42,283 nt of DNA from Eubacteriales bacterium (lineage in GTDB: Bacteria > Bacillota > Clostridia > Lachnospirales > Lachnospiraceae): positions 1-42,283 of the forward strand of contig JAUNGJ010000025.1 in assembly GCA_030524585.1 (NCBI GenBank). Direction: 5' to 3'. The first letter of the stretch is position 1; each line of letters opens with the position of its first letter. Both the position numbers and the translations under genes were made by a program. Under the pieces are notes generated by a model, which searched no databases, was not told the origin of the DNA, and worked only from the letters and a program-made list of their open reading frames with translations. Positions 7,716 to 15,457 of this stretch are shown here, piece by piece.

Positions 7716-8882
7716 ATGCTCGAGAAATATAAGAATAATGTCAATGCATGCAGCCGCTGTGGAATGTGTATCGTAGGCGAAGCAGGCTATATCTGTCCGG
7801 TTCAGCAGCATACCGGCGGATTTGACCAGTATGTAGCCCGTGGAAGGAACCAGATTGCAAAGGCAGTCTTAAACGGCGAATTGGAATATACAAAAGAGAT
7901 GGCGGACAGCTCCTATACCTGTCTTGGATGCAATGCCTGTCATACCCAGTGTACCAGAATGGATATGAAAACGGGACAGCCGGGTTATATTGATGAAACC
8001 AAGATCCAGTATGCATTAAGAGTGGATCTGTGCAAGGCAGGCTATGAGCCGGAACCGCTTCAGGAAGTAGATAAGGCGATTGATTCTACCGGCAACCCGT
8101 TCGGCGAAGAGCCGTCCAGACGTGCCGCATGGGCGGAAGGATTAGACCTTCCTTCCAAGGGAGATACGGTTTACTTTGCAGGGTGTTACGCTTCGCTTCG
8201 CAACACCAAGATTGCCAAAGCAACCGTTGCAATCCTGAAAGCAGGAGGCATCGACGTGGCATACCTTGGCGAGCAGGAATGGTGCTGTGGTGTTCCGCAG
8301 CTTGCAGACGGTAACCGTGAGCTTGCAGAGAAATTAATCGTTCACAATGTAGAAGCATTGAAAAACGCCGGAGTGAAGCGGGTAATTACCTCCTGTGCAG
8401 GATGCTTCCATGCTATAAAGAGCGAGTATCCGGAGATTATCGGAGAACTGCCTTTTGAAGTGGTTCACAGCTCAGAAGTGATTGCAGACCTGATCGCAGA
8501 AGGCAAGATCACGCTGGATAAAGAGATTGCAAAGAAGGTTACCTATCATGATCCATGCCATCTCGGAAGACATGAGAAGGTATTTGACGCACCGCGTAAC
8601 GTGATTCAGGCAGTTCAGGGAATGGAACTGGTTGAGATGGAACGAATCAAGGACAATGCGGTATGCTGCGGCGGAGGCTCCATCGTATCAACGGCATTTC
8701 CGGAGCTGACCAAGGATATTGCCTCAGACAGAGTAAAAGAAGCCAAGGCTACGGAAGCAGACATGATCGTATCCGCATGTCCATCCTGTGAGAGCATCCT
8801 GACGCCGGGCGCAAGAAAAGCGAAGATGAAAGTCTATGACCTGAGCGTTCTGGTTGCAGAAGCAATGGGTATGAAATTATAA
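7716..8882 (+). CDS. Fe-S oxidoreductase subunit with two CCG domains (GlcF/HdrD-like)
   Basis: A 388-residue soluble protein; aaggagg before the ATG at 7716 decides the start. Two N-terminal [4Fe-4S] sites are visible: Cys12/15/18/27, where the last spacing is an unusual eight residues, and Cys69/72/75/79 (CxxCxxCxxxC). Two complete cysteine-rich CCG motifs follow: Cys157-X32-CCG(190-192)-X34-CxxC(227,230) and Cys281-X35-CCG(317-319)-X35-CxxC(355,358). In heterodisulfide reductase such motifs hold non-cubane clusters that split disulfides; in GlcF they carry electrons from the FAD subunit. The family place (GlcF versus HdrD/HdrB) cannot be settled by eye. Next to a lipoyl protein, a lipoyl-disulfide reductase role is plausible but inferred. 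Confidence 0.88.
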   Translation: MLEKYKNNVNACSRCGMCIVGEAGYICPVQQHTGGFDQYVARGRNQIAKAVLNGELEYTKEMADSSYTCLGCNACHTQCTRMDMKTGQPGYIDETKIQYALRVDLCKAGYEPEPLQEVDKAIDSTGNPFGEEPSRRAAWAEGLDLPSKGDTVYFAGCYASLRNTKIAKATVAILKAGGIDVAYLGEQEWCCGVPQLADGNRELAEKLIVHNVEALKNAGVKRVITSCAGCFHAIKSEYPEIIGELPFEVVHSSEVIADLIAEGKITLDKEIAKKVTYHDPCHLGRHEKVFDAPRNVIQAVQGMELVEMERIKDNAVCCGGGSIVSTAFPELTKDIASDRVKEAKATEADMIVSACPSCESILTPGARKAKMKVYDLSVLVAEAMGMKL

Positions 8883-8899
8883 AAAGGAGAATAAGAACA

Positions 8900-9298
8900 A
8901 TGAGCAGTTATGAAGTAAGAGCACTTCCATTATACACGAAAGAACATACATGGATGAAAACAGTTGGGAATGGGATCGTAAGAGTTGGTATTACGGATTA
9001 TGCCCAGAAGATGTTAAAGGAAATTAATTATGCAGAACTTCCTTCCGAGGGAGATGAAGTCGTACAGATGGAATCCTGCGCGGAGCTGGAATCCACAAAA
9101 GCAGTTTCCCAGGTATACTGTCCGGTAAGCGGCACAGTGGCAGCGGTGAATGAGGAAGCGATGGATGAGCCTTCCCTGATTAACCAGAATCCATATGATG
9201 CAGGATGGCTGATAGATGTAGAGGCTTCTGATCTGGAATCAGAGAAAGCAAATCTGATGACAGCAGAGGAATATAAGGCTTTCCTAGACACGATCTAA
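8900..9298 (+). CDS. GcvH-like lipoyl-carrier protein
   Basis: A 132-residue protein similar along its length to glycine-cleavage H protein: YTKEHTWMKTVGNGIVRVGI, then ITDYAQKMLKEINYAELPSEG, then ELESTKAVSQVYCPVSGTV, NPYDAGWLIDV and a C-terminal EEYKAFL. The lipoyl-lysine is Lys67 (ESTK, matching ESxKA of H proteins). It has an insertion-free biotinyl/lipoyl fold and some 5 extra N-terminal residues. No gcvP, gcvT or 2-oxoacid dehydrogenase genes are nearby, so it is an orphan lipoyl carrier tied to the redox operon. aaaaaggagaataag precedes the ATG. It could still serve a glycine-cleavage system encoded elsewhere, but the neighbours argue for a dedicated partner. Confidence 0.9.
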   Translation: MSSYEVRALPLYTKEHTWMKTVGNGIVRVGITDYAQKMLKEINYAELPSEGDEVVQMESCAELESTKAVSQVYCPVSGTVAAVNEEAMDEPSLINQNPYDAGWLIDVEASDLESEKANLMTAEEYKAFLDTI

Positions 9299-9307
9299 GG
9301 TGACAGT

Positions 9308-9343
9308 CAGAGCGGGAGGTTGTATAGAAGACTTCCCGCTCTG
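9308..9343 (+). terminator. Hairpin after the GcvH-like gene, weak terminator or processing stem
   Basis: CAGAGCGGGA (9308-9317) pairs perfectly with TCCCGCTCTG (9334-9343). Only ttatta follows, not a real T run, so it would terminate poorly. It sits between the first three genes and lplA and may set different transcript levels (partial termination or 3' end protection) for the catalytic and lipoylation halves of the operon. Confidence 0.5.
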
Positions 9344-9387
9344 TTATTACCATACTGAATTTCTGCATTAGCAGATGGGAGAAGAAT

Positions 9388-10377
9388 ATGAGACAGTTAA
9401 TTTATTATATATCGGAGCAGATGAATCCCTGGCGCAATCTGGCGATCGAAGAAGCGCTGCTTATGAAAGTCCCAAAGGATACGGTGATTCTGTATCTTTG
9501 GAGGAATCAGAGAACTGTGGTGATCGGAAGAAATCAGAACTGCTTTGCGGAATGTAATGTAAAATGTCTGGAAGAGGAAGGCGGATATCTGGCAAGGCGG
9601 CTTTCTGGAGGCGGAAGCGTATATCATGATGATCAGAATCTGAATTTTACATTTTTGGCAAATGCGGAAGATTACAATGTCGATATGCAGATGGAAGTGA
9701 TTCTAAGAGCAGTTAAGTCCTTTGGACTCAATGCAGAAAAGACAGGACGAAATGATATTACGATTGATGGAAGAAAATTCTCCGGAAATGCATTTTACCA
9801 GAATAAAGAAAAGTGTTATCATCACGGGACATTACTGATACATACCGATTCGGAGGTTATGAGCCGATATCTGAATGTGTCCGGTGAAAAACTTAAGAGT
9901 AAGGGGGTCGCTTCTGTTAAAGCGAGGGTTGTGAATCTGGGAGAACTGTCCCCTGAGATTACGGTAGAGACTATGAAAAAGGCGATGCTTCAGGCGGCGG
10001 AGGATGTCTATGGGATTGCTCCGGTAAAGGCAGATGCCGGGGTGTGTGATCAGGAACTGATTGCGCGTCTGGAAAAAAAGAATGCTTCTTGGGAATGGCG
10101 TTATGGAAGAAAGATTCCATTCACCTGGGAAAAAGAGAGAAGGTTCGCCTGGGGGAACGTGCATATCCGGCTGGACGTGAATGAAGGGGTGATTCAGCAG
10201 GCAGTCATATATTCGGATGCGATAGATGTAGAATGGATCGCAGCATTAGCGGACTATATGGTTCAAAAGAGATTCAGGAGTCCATTGGTGACAGAAACGC
10301 TGGAGACAGATATGACAAAAGAACGTAGTATGATTCTGAAAGATATTGAGTTGATGATGATGGAGGAAGAAGAATGA
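9388..10377 (+). CDS. lplA: Lipoate-protein ligase A
   Basis: A 329-residue full-length ligase with catalytic and C-terminal accessory domains. It carries RRLSGGGSVYHD (residues 70-81, lipoate/ATP-binding loop) and the catalytic-lysine motif KFSGNAF with Lys130, followed by HHGTLLI. It activates free lipoate with ATP and transfers it to lipoyl-domain lysines. No lipA or lipB is in the window, so the organism may rely on scavenged lipoate. Its position directly after the GcvH-like gene indicates that protein (Lys67) as its main target. The stop overlaps the next start by four bases (ATGA). The start ATG follows gggagaagaat. Confidence 0.93.
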   Translation: MRQLIYYISEQMNPWRNLAIEEALLMKVPKDTVILYLWRNQRTVVIGRNQNCFAECNVKCLEEEGGYLARRLSGGGSVYHDDQNLNFTFLANAEDYNVDMQMEVILRAVKSFGLNAEKTGRNDITIDGRKFSGNAFYQNKEKCYHHGTLLIHTDSEVMSRYLNVSGEKLKSKGVASVKARVVNLGELSPEITVETMKKAMLQAAEDVYGIAPVKADAGVCDQELIARLEKKNASWEWRYGRKIPFTWEKERRFAWGNVHIRLDVNEGVIQQAVIYSDAIDVEWIAALADYMVQKRFRSPLVTETLETDMTKERSMILKDIELMMMEEEE

Positions 10378-11765
10378 AACAGTATGATTTGATAGTAATA
10401 GGTGCTGGGCCGGCGGGATATGTATCCGCAATCCGTGCAGCCCAGTTGGGACTAAAGACCGCCATCGCAGAGAAAAACAGATTAGGCGGCACCTGTCTGA
10501 ACAGAGGGTGTATTCCAACCAAAGCCCTGCTGCACTCTGCACAAAGCTACGCCTCTGTTCAGGAGATGAGTGCGCTTGGAATCGAAGTGAAGGACGTGTC
10601 TTATGACATTCAGAAGATTCATGCAAGGAAGCGAGAAGTGGTGAAGACTCTGACAGATGGGGTAGAGCAGCTTCTGAAGGCAAACGGAGTAGACATCCTC
10701 TGTGGGCAGGCGAAGGTTACGGCAGCTGATACTGTTGAAGTGGAGGGCGTCTGCTATCAGACGGATAAGATCCTTGTAGCGGCCGGCTCCTATCCGGCAA
10801 AACCGCCGATCCCGGGTCTGGAGCTTGACGGCGTGGTTACCAGTGATGATCTGTTAGAGGGAACTCCTGTAGATTATCAGTCGCTCATCATCATCGGCGG
10901 CGGAGTTATCGGAGTTGAGATGGCCAGCGTATATGCGGCGCTGGGATGCAAGGTAACGATTGTCGAGGGCATGGAACGTATGGTATCTGTGCTGGATAAG
11001 GAATTTTCGCAGAATCTGAAGATGAATTTTAAGAAAAAAGGCGTGGACGTATTCCTGAATGCAAAAGTCACCAGCGTTGAAAAGTCTGACGAGGGACTGA
11101 CAGTTCATTTTGAATCCAAAGGAAAAGAACAGAGTGTTTCCGCGCAGGGAGTACTGGTATCTGTCGGGCGTAGGCCGAATACTGCGGGATTATTTGCAGA
11201 AGAATGCATTCCGGAGATGAACAGAGGCTTCCTTACGGTGGATCATCAATACGAGACATCCATCAAGGGAATCTATGCGGTAGGTGATGCTATCGGGGGC
11301 ATACAGTTAGCGCATAAAGCCGAGGCGGAGGGCCTTGCTGCGGTTGCCATGATGTGCGGACGGGAACCGGAGACGAATCCGGCCTACGTGCCGTCATGTA
11401 TCTATACGAGTCCGGAGATTGCCTCCGTAGGCATTACGGCTGACGAAGCAAAAGCGCAGGGGCTTGATGTGAAGAAAGCCAAATACCTGATGACTGGTAA
11501 TGGAAAGAGTATTATCGAAGGAGAATCGCGTGGATTCATCAAAGTGGTATTTGATGCTAAAACCGAGAAGATTCTTGGAATCCAAATGATGTGCGGACGG
11601 GCAACAGATCTCATCAGTGAATTCACAGGAGCCATCGCGAACGGGCTGACCAGAAGCCAGCTGCTTGCAGGTATGCGTCCTCATCCATCTTTCTGTGAGG
11701 GAATTACGGAAGCAATGGAAGCGGTCGAAGGAATGTCGATTCATTCTGCTCCGGTTAGAAAGTAA
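10374..11765 (+). CDS. lpdA: Dihydrolipoyl dehydrogenase
   Basis: A 463-residue flavoprotein disulfide reductase. The FAD-binding motif GAGPAG is at residues 10-15, the redox disulfide is Cys41/Cys46 in GGTCLNRGCIPTKAL, and the NAD-binding loop IIIGGGVIGVEMASV is near residue 170. The C-terminal catalytic His-Glu dyad lies in MRPHPSFCEGITEA (the common form is HPTLSE). It reoxidises dihydrolipoyl groups with NAD+. Here the nearest lipoyl protein is the GcvH-like product of the same operon, rather than an E2 of a 2-oxoacid dehydrogenase. Start overlaps lplA by four bases, so the two are translationally coupled. Confidence 0.93.
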   Translation: MKQYDLIVIGAGPAGYVSAIRAAQLGLKTAIAEKNRLGGTCLNRGCIPTKALLHSAQSYASVQEMSALGIEVKDVSYDIQKIHARKREVVKTLTDGVEQLLKANGVDILCGQAKVTAADTVEVEGVCYQTDKILVAAGSYPAKPPIPGLELDGVVTSDDLLEGTPVDYQSLIIIGGGVIGVEMASVYAALGCKVTIVEGMERMVSVLDKEFSQNLKMNFKKKGVDVFLNAKVTSVEKSDEGLTVHFESKGKEQSVSAQGVLVSVGRRPNTAGLFAEECIPEMNRGFLTVDHQYETSIKGIYAVGDAIGGIQLAHKAEAEGLAAVAMMCGREPETNPAYVPSCIYTSPEIASVGITADEAKAQGLDVKKAKYLMTGNGKSIIEGESRGFIKVVFDAKTEKILGIQMMCGRATDLISEFTGAIANGLTRSQLLAGMRPHPSFCEGITEAMEAVEGMSIHSAPVRK

Positions 11766-11805
11766 CAGTTAGAAAACATATCATAAAAATACAGGAGGAA
11801 ATACT

Positions 11806-13218
11806 ATGAGTAAAAAGTATGATGTAGTAATCGTTGGTGCTGGTTTGTCAGGCCTTGCAACTGCAGGTTATCTTGCAAAAGCGGGAAAAAGTGTCAAGAT
11901 TGTGGAGAAACTTCCTGTAATCGGCGGAAGTACGGTTCCGAATAAGATTATGGATTGTACGGTATCTATGATCTATCCGATTACGGCAAAACACAGCTAC
12001 GGCAATGCCAACGGCTGGGCAAAGGTTGCACAGGATTTCGGAGCGGACGTAAGAATGATGAATTCAGGAGCGCCAAGAGTCTTCTTAAAAGGCGGCGAAG
12101 AGGGCAGGAATGACTTCAAGATTCCACAGTGTCTGTCTCCGGAAGGCGCGGCAAAATGGATGAAGGACCTGCTTCAGGCGGCAAAACCGGAATTGGTAAC
12201 CGAGACAACCCAGGAAGAACTGGTTCCGATTATGCGGGAAATCTACGAGACGCCTCTCGAGAAGATGACGATAGATTGGGGCGAGATGTCAATCAAAGAT
12301 TGGATTGAGCCAAGAACCGAGGATGAGGGAATCCGTTATGTATTTAACGTAATGATGACGGCTTCTATCTTTACTGGAGATTATGATTATACATATAACT
12401 ACGGCTCTGTCGGAAAAGGTCTGGTGCTCCTTCGTATGTGGCTGGGCGGTGACGGACTAATGTCTGTGCCATATCCGAATCCACAGGAAGGAATTGCAAT
12501 TCCGATCGCAGAAGCGGTTCAGAACATGGGCGTAGAGATTGAATTGGGCGTGGATGTTAAACAGGTATTAATCGAAGATGGAAAGGTAACCGGACTACAG
12601 GTTGCAAGAGGAGAACAGGAAGAAGTTCTGACTGCAGATGATTATGTAATTGCAACCAGGTGGGGAGCATGGCCGGCGTTATTTAACCCAATGCCAGATT
12701 TCATGGCGAAGATTGTGGGAGAGATCATGAAGCCGGAACACATGATCGGAAGTGCATTCAAGACTTATTTCCTGGATGATAAGATTCCTTTGGATGGAGC
12801 ATTCTTCATGGAATTCGATAATAAAGGGGATGGATCGCATGTTCTGGGCGGAACTGCACAGAGTACGGAGCAGCCGTGGAATGCTGCGGAAGGCAAACAG
12901 TTTATCTGGGCATATCGTATTATGACAGCAGAGAAATACAATCAGCTTGGACAGGAAGAGATCGAAAAGCAGATGCACGAGGATATGGACCGGATGTTCC
13001 CAGGCTTCAGCGAACATCTGATATTCGAGACGCCATTTGGCGGACGTCTGGCTCCATCACACTATTTCTACAATTGCCAGCCAAAACTTAGGCATCATTA
13101 TGACGCTGTCGGGAATCTGTATTTCGCAGGAGACTGTACGGCTCCAATGTATAGTATGCTTACGGACGGAGCGGCAAGCACGGGAGAGATTACCGCAGAT
13201 ATGATTCTGAACAAATAA
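11806..13218 (+). CDS. NAD(P)/FAD-dependent oxidoreductase, phytoene-dehydrogenase-like
   Basis: A 470-residue flavoprotein with the dinucleotide-binding GAGLSGLATAGYLAKAG loop at residues 12-28, followed by an acidic beta-2 end (KIVEKLPVIGG), and a C-terminal FAD-contacting block NLYFAGDCTAPMYSMLTDGA. This layout is that of the amine oxidase/phytoene desaturase/carotenoid isomerase superfamily, which contains dehydrogenases, isomerases and saturases; substrate cannot be read off. caggaggaaat precedes the ATG. It is the last gene of the operon, 40 bases after lpdA and just before a strong terminator, so it probably acts on the same substrate or product as the first flavoprotein. It lacks any membrane segment. 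Confidence 0.85.
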   Translation: MSKKYDVVIVGAGLSGLATAGYLAKAGKSVKIVEKLPVIGGSTVPNKIMDCTVSMIYPITAKHSYGNANGWAKVAQDFGADVRMMNSGAPRVFLKGGEEGRNDFKIPQCLSPEGAAKWMKDLLQAAKPELVTETTQEELVPIMREIYETPLEKMTIDWGEMSIKDWIEPRTEDEGIRYVFNVMMTASIFTGDYDYTYNYGSVGKGLVLLRMWLGGDGLMSVPYPNPQEGIAIPIAEAVQNMGVEIELGVDVKQVLIEDGKVTGLQVARGEQEEVLTADDYVIATRWGAWPALFNPMPDFMAKIVGEIMKPEHMIGSAFKTYFLDDKIPLDGAFFMEFDNKGDGSHVLGGTAQSTEQPWNAAEGKQFIWAYRIMTAEKYNQLGQEEIEKQMHEDMDRMFPGFSEHLIFETPFGGRLAPSHYFYNCQPKLRHHYDAVGNLYFAGDCTAPMYSMLTDGAASTGEITADMILNK

Positions 13219-13261
13219 GGCGGCTGCCGGATCATAAAAAATGTAAACCGATCATAAGATC

Positions 13262-13303
13262 AAAAGGGATTGTCGGGAAATATTTTCCGATAGTCCCTTT
13301 TTT
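13262..13303. terminator. Intrinsic terminator, bidirectional
   Basis: aaaaggga...gtcggg pairs with ccgatagtccctttttt, with a few G-U pairs and a short A/T loop. A run of As on the left and of Ts on the right let it end the rightward lipoyl operon and the leftward ttcA-like gene, which stops right at its edge. Confidence 0.85.
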
Positions 13304-14036
13304 ATCTGGTATGAGGGATCCGTTTCGGCCATCCCTGAATATTCCCGTTTAGTATTGCAGTAAACATCCGTTGCTTTACGCCAGGATGTTCCCGGTTCAG
13401 TTCGGCCAAAAGTTCTTTTGCATACTGACGCTTGGTATAGCCGTCAATCGGACACCGGCTGCTTACAACCGGAAGCTGATACTTATTCTTAAAGCCAATT
13501 ACATCCGCCTCATCTACAAACATAATCGGACGGATAACGGTAAGCTCCATCCGGTCCAGATACGTCCTCGGCGAAAAGGAATAGAATCTTCCCTCAAAGA
13601 ATAAAGATAATATCATAGTCTCGATAATGTCATCCTTATGATGGGCATAGGCAACCTTATTACAGCCCATTTCCTTCACAGCCTGGTTTAAGGCGCCTTT
13701 ACGCATTTTCGCGCAAAGGGAGCAGGGATTCGTCTCTTTGCGCTCTTCAAAGAGGATATGGGCAATATCAGTCTTTACAATATGATAAGGCACATCAAGT
13801 TCTTTACACAATTCCTCAACCGGTGTAAAATCACATTCGCTGTATCCCAGATCTACTGTAACAGCGCTTAATTCAAATTTCTTGGGGTAAAAACGCTGAA
13901 GTCCCTTCAGAGCATAGAGCAGTGTCAGACTATCCTTGCCGCCGGAAATTCCTACTGCAATATGATCCCCTTCCTCGATCATCTGATATTCATCAACTGC
14001 TTTTCTTGTATAACTTAATAACTGCTGTAATTTCAT
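13302..14036 (-). CDS. ttcA: TtcA-like tRNA 2-thiocytidine biosynthesis protein
   Basis: A 244-residue ATP-pyrophosphatase of the TtcA/TtuA family. The PP-loop is SGGKDS at residues 31-36, with the preceding AVGI. A central CSLCAKMRKGAL gives the CxxC that ligates the Fe-S cluster with a third Cys (SSRC) near residue 190. Enzymes of this type thiolate cytidine-32 in tRNA (TtcA) or other positions; the exact target is inferred. It is shorter than E. coli TtcA (about 310), typical of clostridial members. It lies 10 bases after the tyrosine recombinase gene and is probably co-transcribed with it. Confidence 0.83.
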   Translation of the reverse strand: MKLQQLLSYTRKAVDEYQMIEEGDHIAVGISGGKDSLTLLYALKGLQRFYPKKFELSAVTVDLGYSECDFTPVEELCKELDVPYHIVKTDIAHILFEERKETNPCSLCAKMRKGALNQAVKEMGCNKVAYAHHKDDIIETMILSLFFEGRFYSFSPRTYLDRMELTVIRPIMFVDEADVIGFKNKYQLPVVSSRCPIDGYTKRQYAKELLAELNREHPGVKQRMFTAILNGNIQGWPKRIPHTR

Positions 14037-14046
14037 CTGTCTATTC

Positions 14047-15108
14047 CTAACTTTCTCTTAATTTCACTGCCGATGCAGCCAAACGCCGTCTGTCCTCGTC
14101 AATGGCAGCATAATGCTTCTTGGTAGTATTTACGTCTTTATGGCCAAGCACATCAGCAACCAGATAAATATCACCTGTTTCCCGATATAACGAAGTGCCG
14201 TAAGTGCTGCGAAGCTTATGGGGGGTGATCTTTTTGTTTGGCGTTACCTGACGGGCATATTTTTTAACCATGTTCTCTACAGCCTGAACACCCATGCGGC
14301 GGCGCTGTGTAGAAAGAAATAAGGCATTCTCATGGCCGGAGAGGGGAGTAGTGGCCTTCCGCTCTCCATCGATATAATTTTTCAGGGCATCTGCAACTTC
14401 ATCCCCAAAATACACAACCATCTGGTTGCCGCCCTTTCGGGTAACTGTAATTCCATTATTCTTGAAATCCACATCATTTATATCAAGCCCAACGCACTCT
14501 GACACTCGGATTCCGGTACCTAACAGTAAGGTTAAAATTGCCAAATCGCGATTTTTCGTTTTATTATAATATGTAAGAGCCTGTCCCGTCAATTTGTTTC
14601 CCGCAGATTCAACGAAATCCAACAGTAAAGCGACTTCATCCGTATCCAGGCGGATAATGGCTTTTTCATGCTGTTTCGGCATATCCACCAATAAGGTAGG
14701 ATTTTTCGTAATGATCTGATGTTTATAATAATATCCATAATAGCTTCTAAGTGCAGACATCTTTCTTGCAAGGCCCTTTTCGCCATTGGTCATTAATTCA
14801 TCATCATCACGCTTATAAACCTTTAGATATTCCATGTATTCTTCAATATCTACCGGTTCCAAATGTTCCAGATCCGCCGGTCCGAACTGCTCAACGGAAT
14901 AATTACGGTAAATCGGATTATTCTCCATTAAATAATGATAGAATACACGGATGTCGTATGCGTAGTTTACCCTGGTTCGTATTGATGAAGTAGATTCCAT
15001 TGCACGAAAGAAATCCCTCGCAAATGGCGGCAGTGTCTTTAACAGTTCCCGTAATCGCAATGTATAATCAATTTTTGTCTGTTCGTGATAGTTTTTTTCA
15101 TTTCCCAT
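14047..15108 (-). CDS. Tyrosine recombinase/integrase, XerC/XerD-like
   Basis: A 353-residue recombinase from the ATG at 15108, preceded by ggggagattatt; longer in-frame starts would lie inside the promoter. An N-terminal SAM-like core-binding domain (about 20-130, with FARDFFRAMESTSSIRTRVN) precedes the catalytic domain. Catalytic residues: Arg in TGIRVSE, Lys in TRKGGNQ, HKLRSTYG (His-x-x-Arg), LGHKDVNTT (His) and Tyr333 in KKHYAAID. Such enzymes resolve chromosome dimers or integrate elements. No flanking repeats, phage genes or tRNA are seen, and it sits next to ttcA and the lexA region, so a housekeeping Xer-type role is preferred. Confidence 0.86.
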   Translation of the reverse strand: MGNEKNYHEQTKIDYTLRLRELLKTLPPFARDFFRAMESTSSIRTRVNYAYDIRVFYHYLMENNPIYRNYSVEQFGPADLEHLEPVDIEEYMEYLKVYKRDDDELMTNGEKGLARKMSALRSYYGYYYKHQIITKNPTLLVDMPKQHEKAIIRLDTDEVALLLDFVESAGNKLTGQALTYYNKTKNRDLAILTLLLGTGIRVSECVGLDINDVDFKNNGITVTRKGGNQMVVYFGDEVADALKNYIDGERKATTPLSGHENALFLSTQRRRMGVQAVENMVKKYARQVTPNKKITPHKLRSTYGTSLYRETGDIYLVADVLGHKDVNTTKKHYAAIDEDRRRLAASAVKLRES

Positions 15109-15172
15109 AATAATCTCCCCTATAATCTTTTGGAAAAATCGGTATTTTACGTATAGATTGATTTCCTTTTCT

Positions 15173-15201
15173 ATTATATTGCTATCACAAGATAAAGTCA
15201 A
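15173..15201 (-). promoter_or_regulatory. Promoter of the tyrosine recombinase gene
   Basis: On the minus strand TTGACT (15201-15196), a 17-base spacer and TATAAT (15178-15173) make a near-consensus promoter, with a 5' leader of about 57 bases to the start at 15108. Its position rules out the more upstream in-frame start codons. Confidence 0.85.
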
Positions 15202-15225
15202 GATTCAAGATAATAAAACAAATGA

Positions 15226-15270
15226 ATAAGACAGCCGGTCTTCCGATTCTGGATTACCAGGCTGTCTTAT
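15226..15270 (-). terminator. Candidate terminator downstream of the LysM gene and small ORF
   Basis: ATAAGACAGCC (15226-15236) and GGCTGTCTTAT (15260-15270) form a perfect 11-bp stem. On the minus strand it is followed by tcatttgttttatt, a broken T run, so it can end transcripts coming from the LysM gene. Confidence 0.6.
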
Positions 15271-15324
15271 CTGGGTAAAAGTATATAAATATATTAAGAA
15301 TAACTGAGTATTCAAAATACTGAA

Positions 15325-15441
15325 TTAATTTGATTCCAATATAAAATAAGAATCATATTCTGTGCCATCATGTCCGATAAGTCTATGATTGGTATGTAAA
15401 AAATTCAGATGCTGTGGGCAGCTCTGATACACGTCCATCAT
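15325..15441 (-). CDS. Small ORF (38 codons) downstream of the LysM gene
   Basis: Translation from the ATG at 15441 gives 38 residues, beginning MMDVYQSCPQHLNFLH and ending YFILESN, before TAA. A strong GGAGGA lies five bases upstream, overlapping the end of the LysM gene's 3' region (its stop is at 15458), which is much better than chance for a 117-base frame. The peptide is polar, with several His and Tyr residues and one Cys, no membrane segment and no motif I recognise. It would be co-transcribed with the LysM gene and therefore under LexA control. It may be a real small protein or a chance frame behind a good ribosome binding site. Confidence 0.5.
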   Translation of the reverse strand: MMDVYQSCPQHLNFLHTNHRLIGHDGTEYDSYFILESN

Positions 15442-15457
15442 AAAAATCCTCCAATAT

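Noticed and set aside
8900-9298. Glycine cleavage system operon, suggested by a GcvH-like protein and Lpd
   Set aside because: No gcvT, gcvPA or gcvPB in the window, and the neighbours are a GlcD-like flavoprotein and a CCG Fe-S protein. The H-like protein is treated as an orphan carrier.
14047-15108. Prophage or integrative element marked by the tyrosine recombinase
   Set aside because: No direct repeats, tRNA, phage or conjugation genes flank it; the neighbours are ttcA and lexA and codon use looks the same as around it.
15109-15201. Upstream extension of the recombinase frame to 15201
   Set aside because: The extension spans the predicted -10 and -35, and a good ribosome binding site marks the ATG at 15108.
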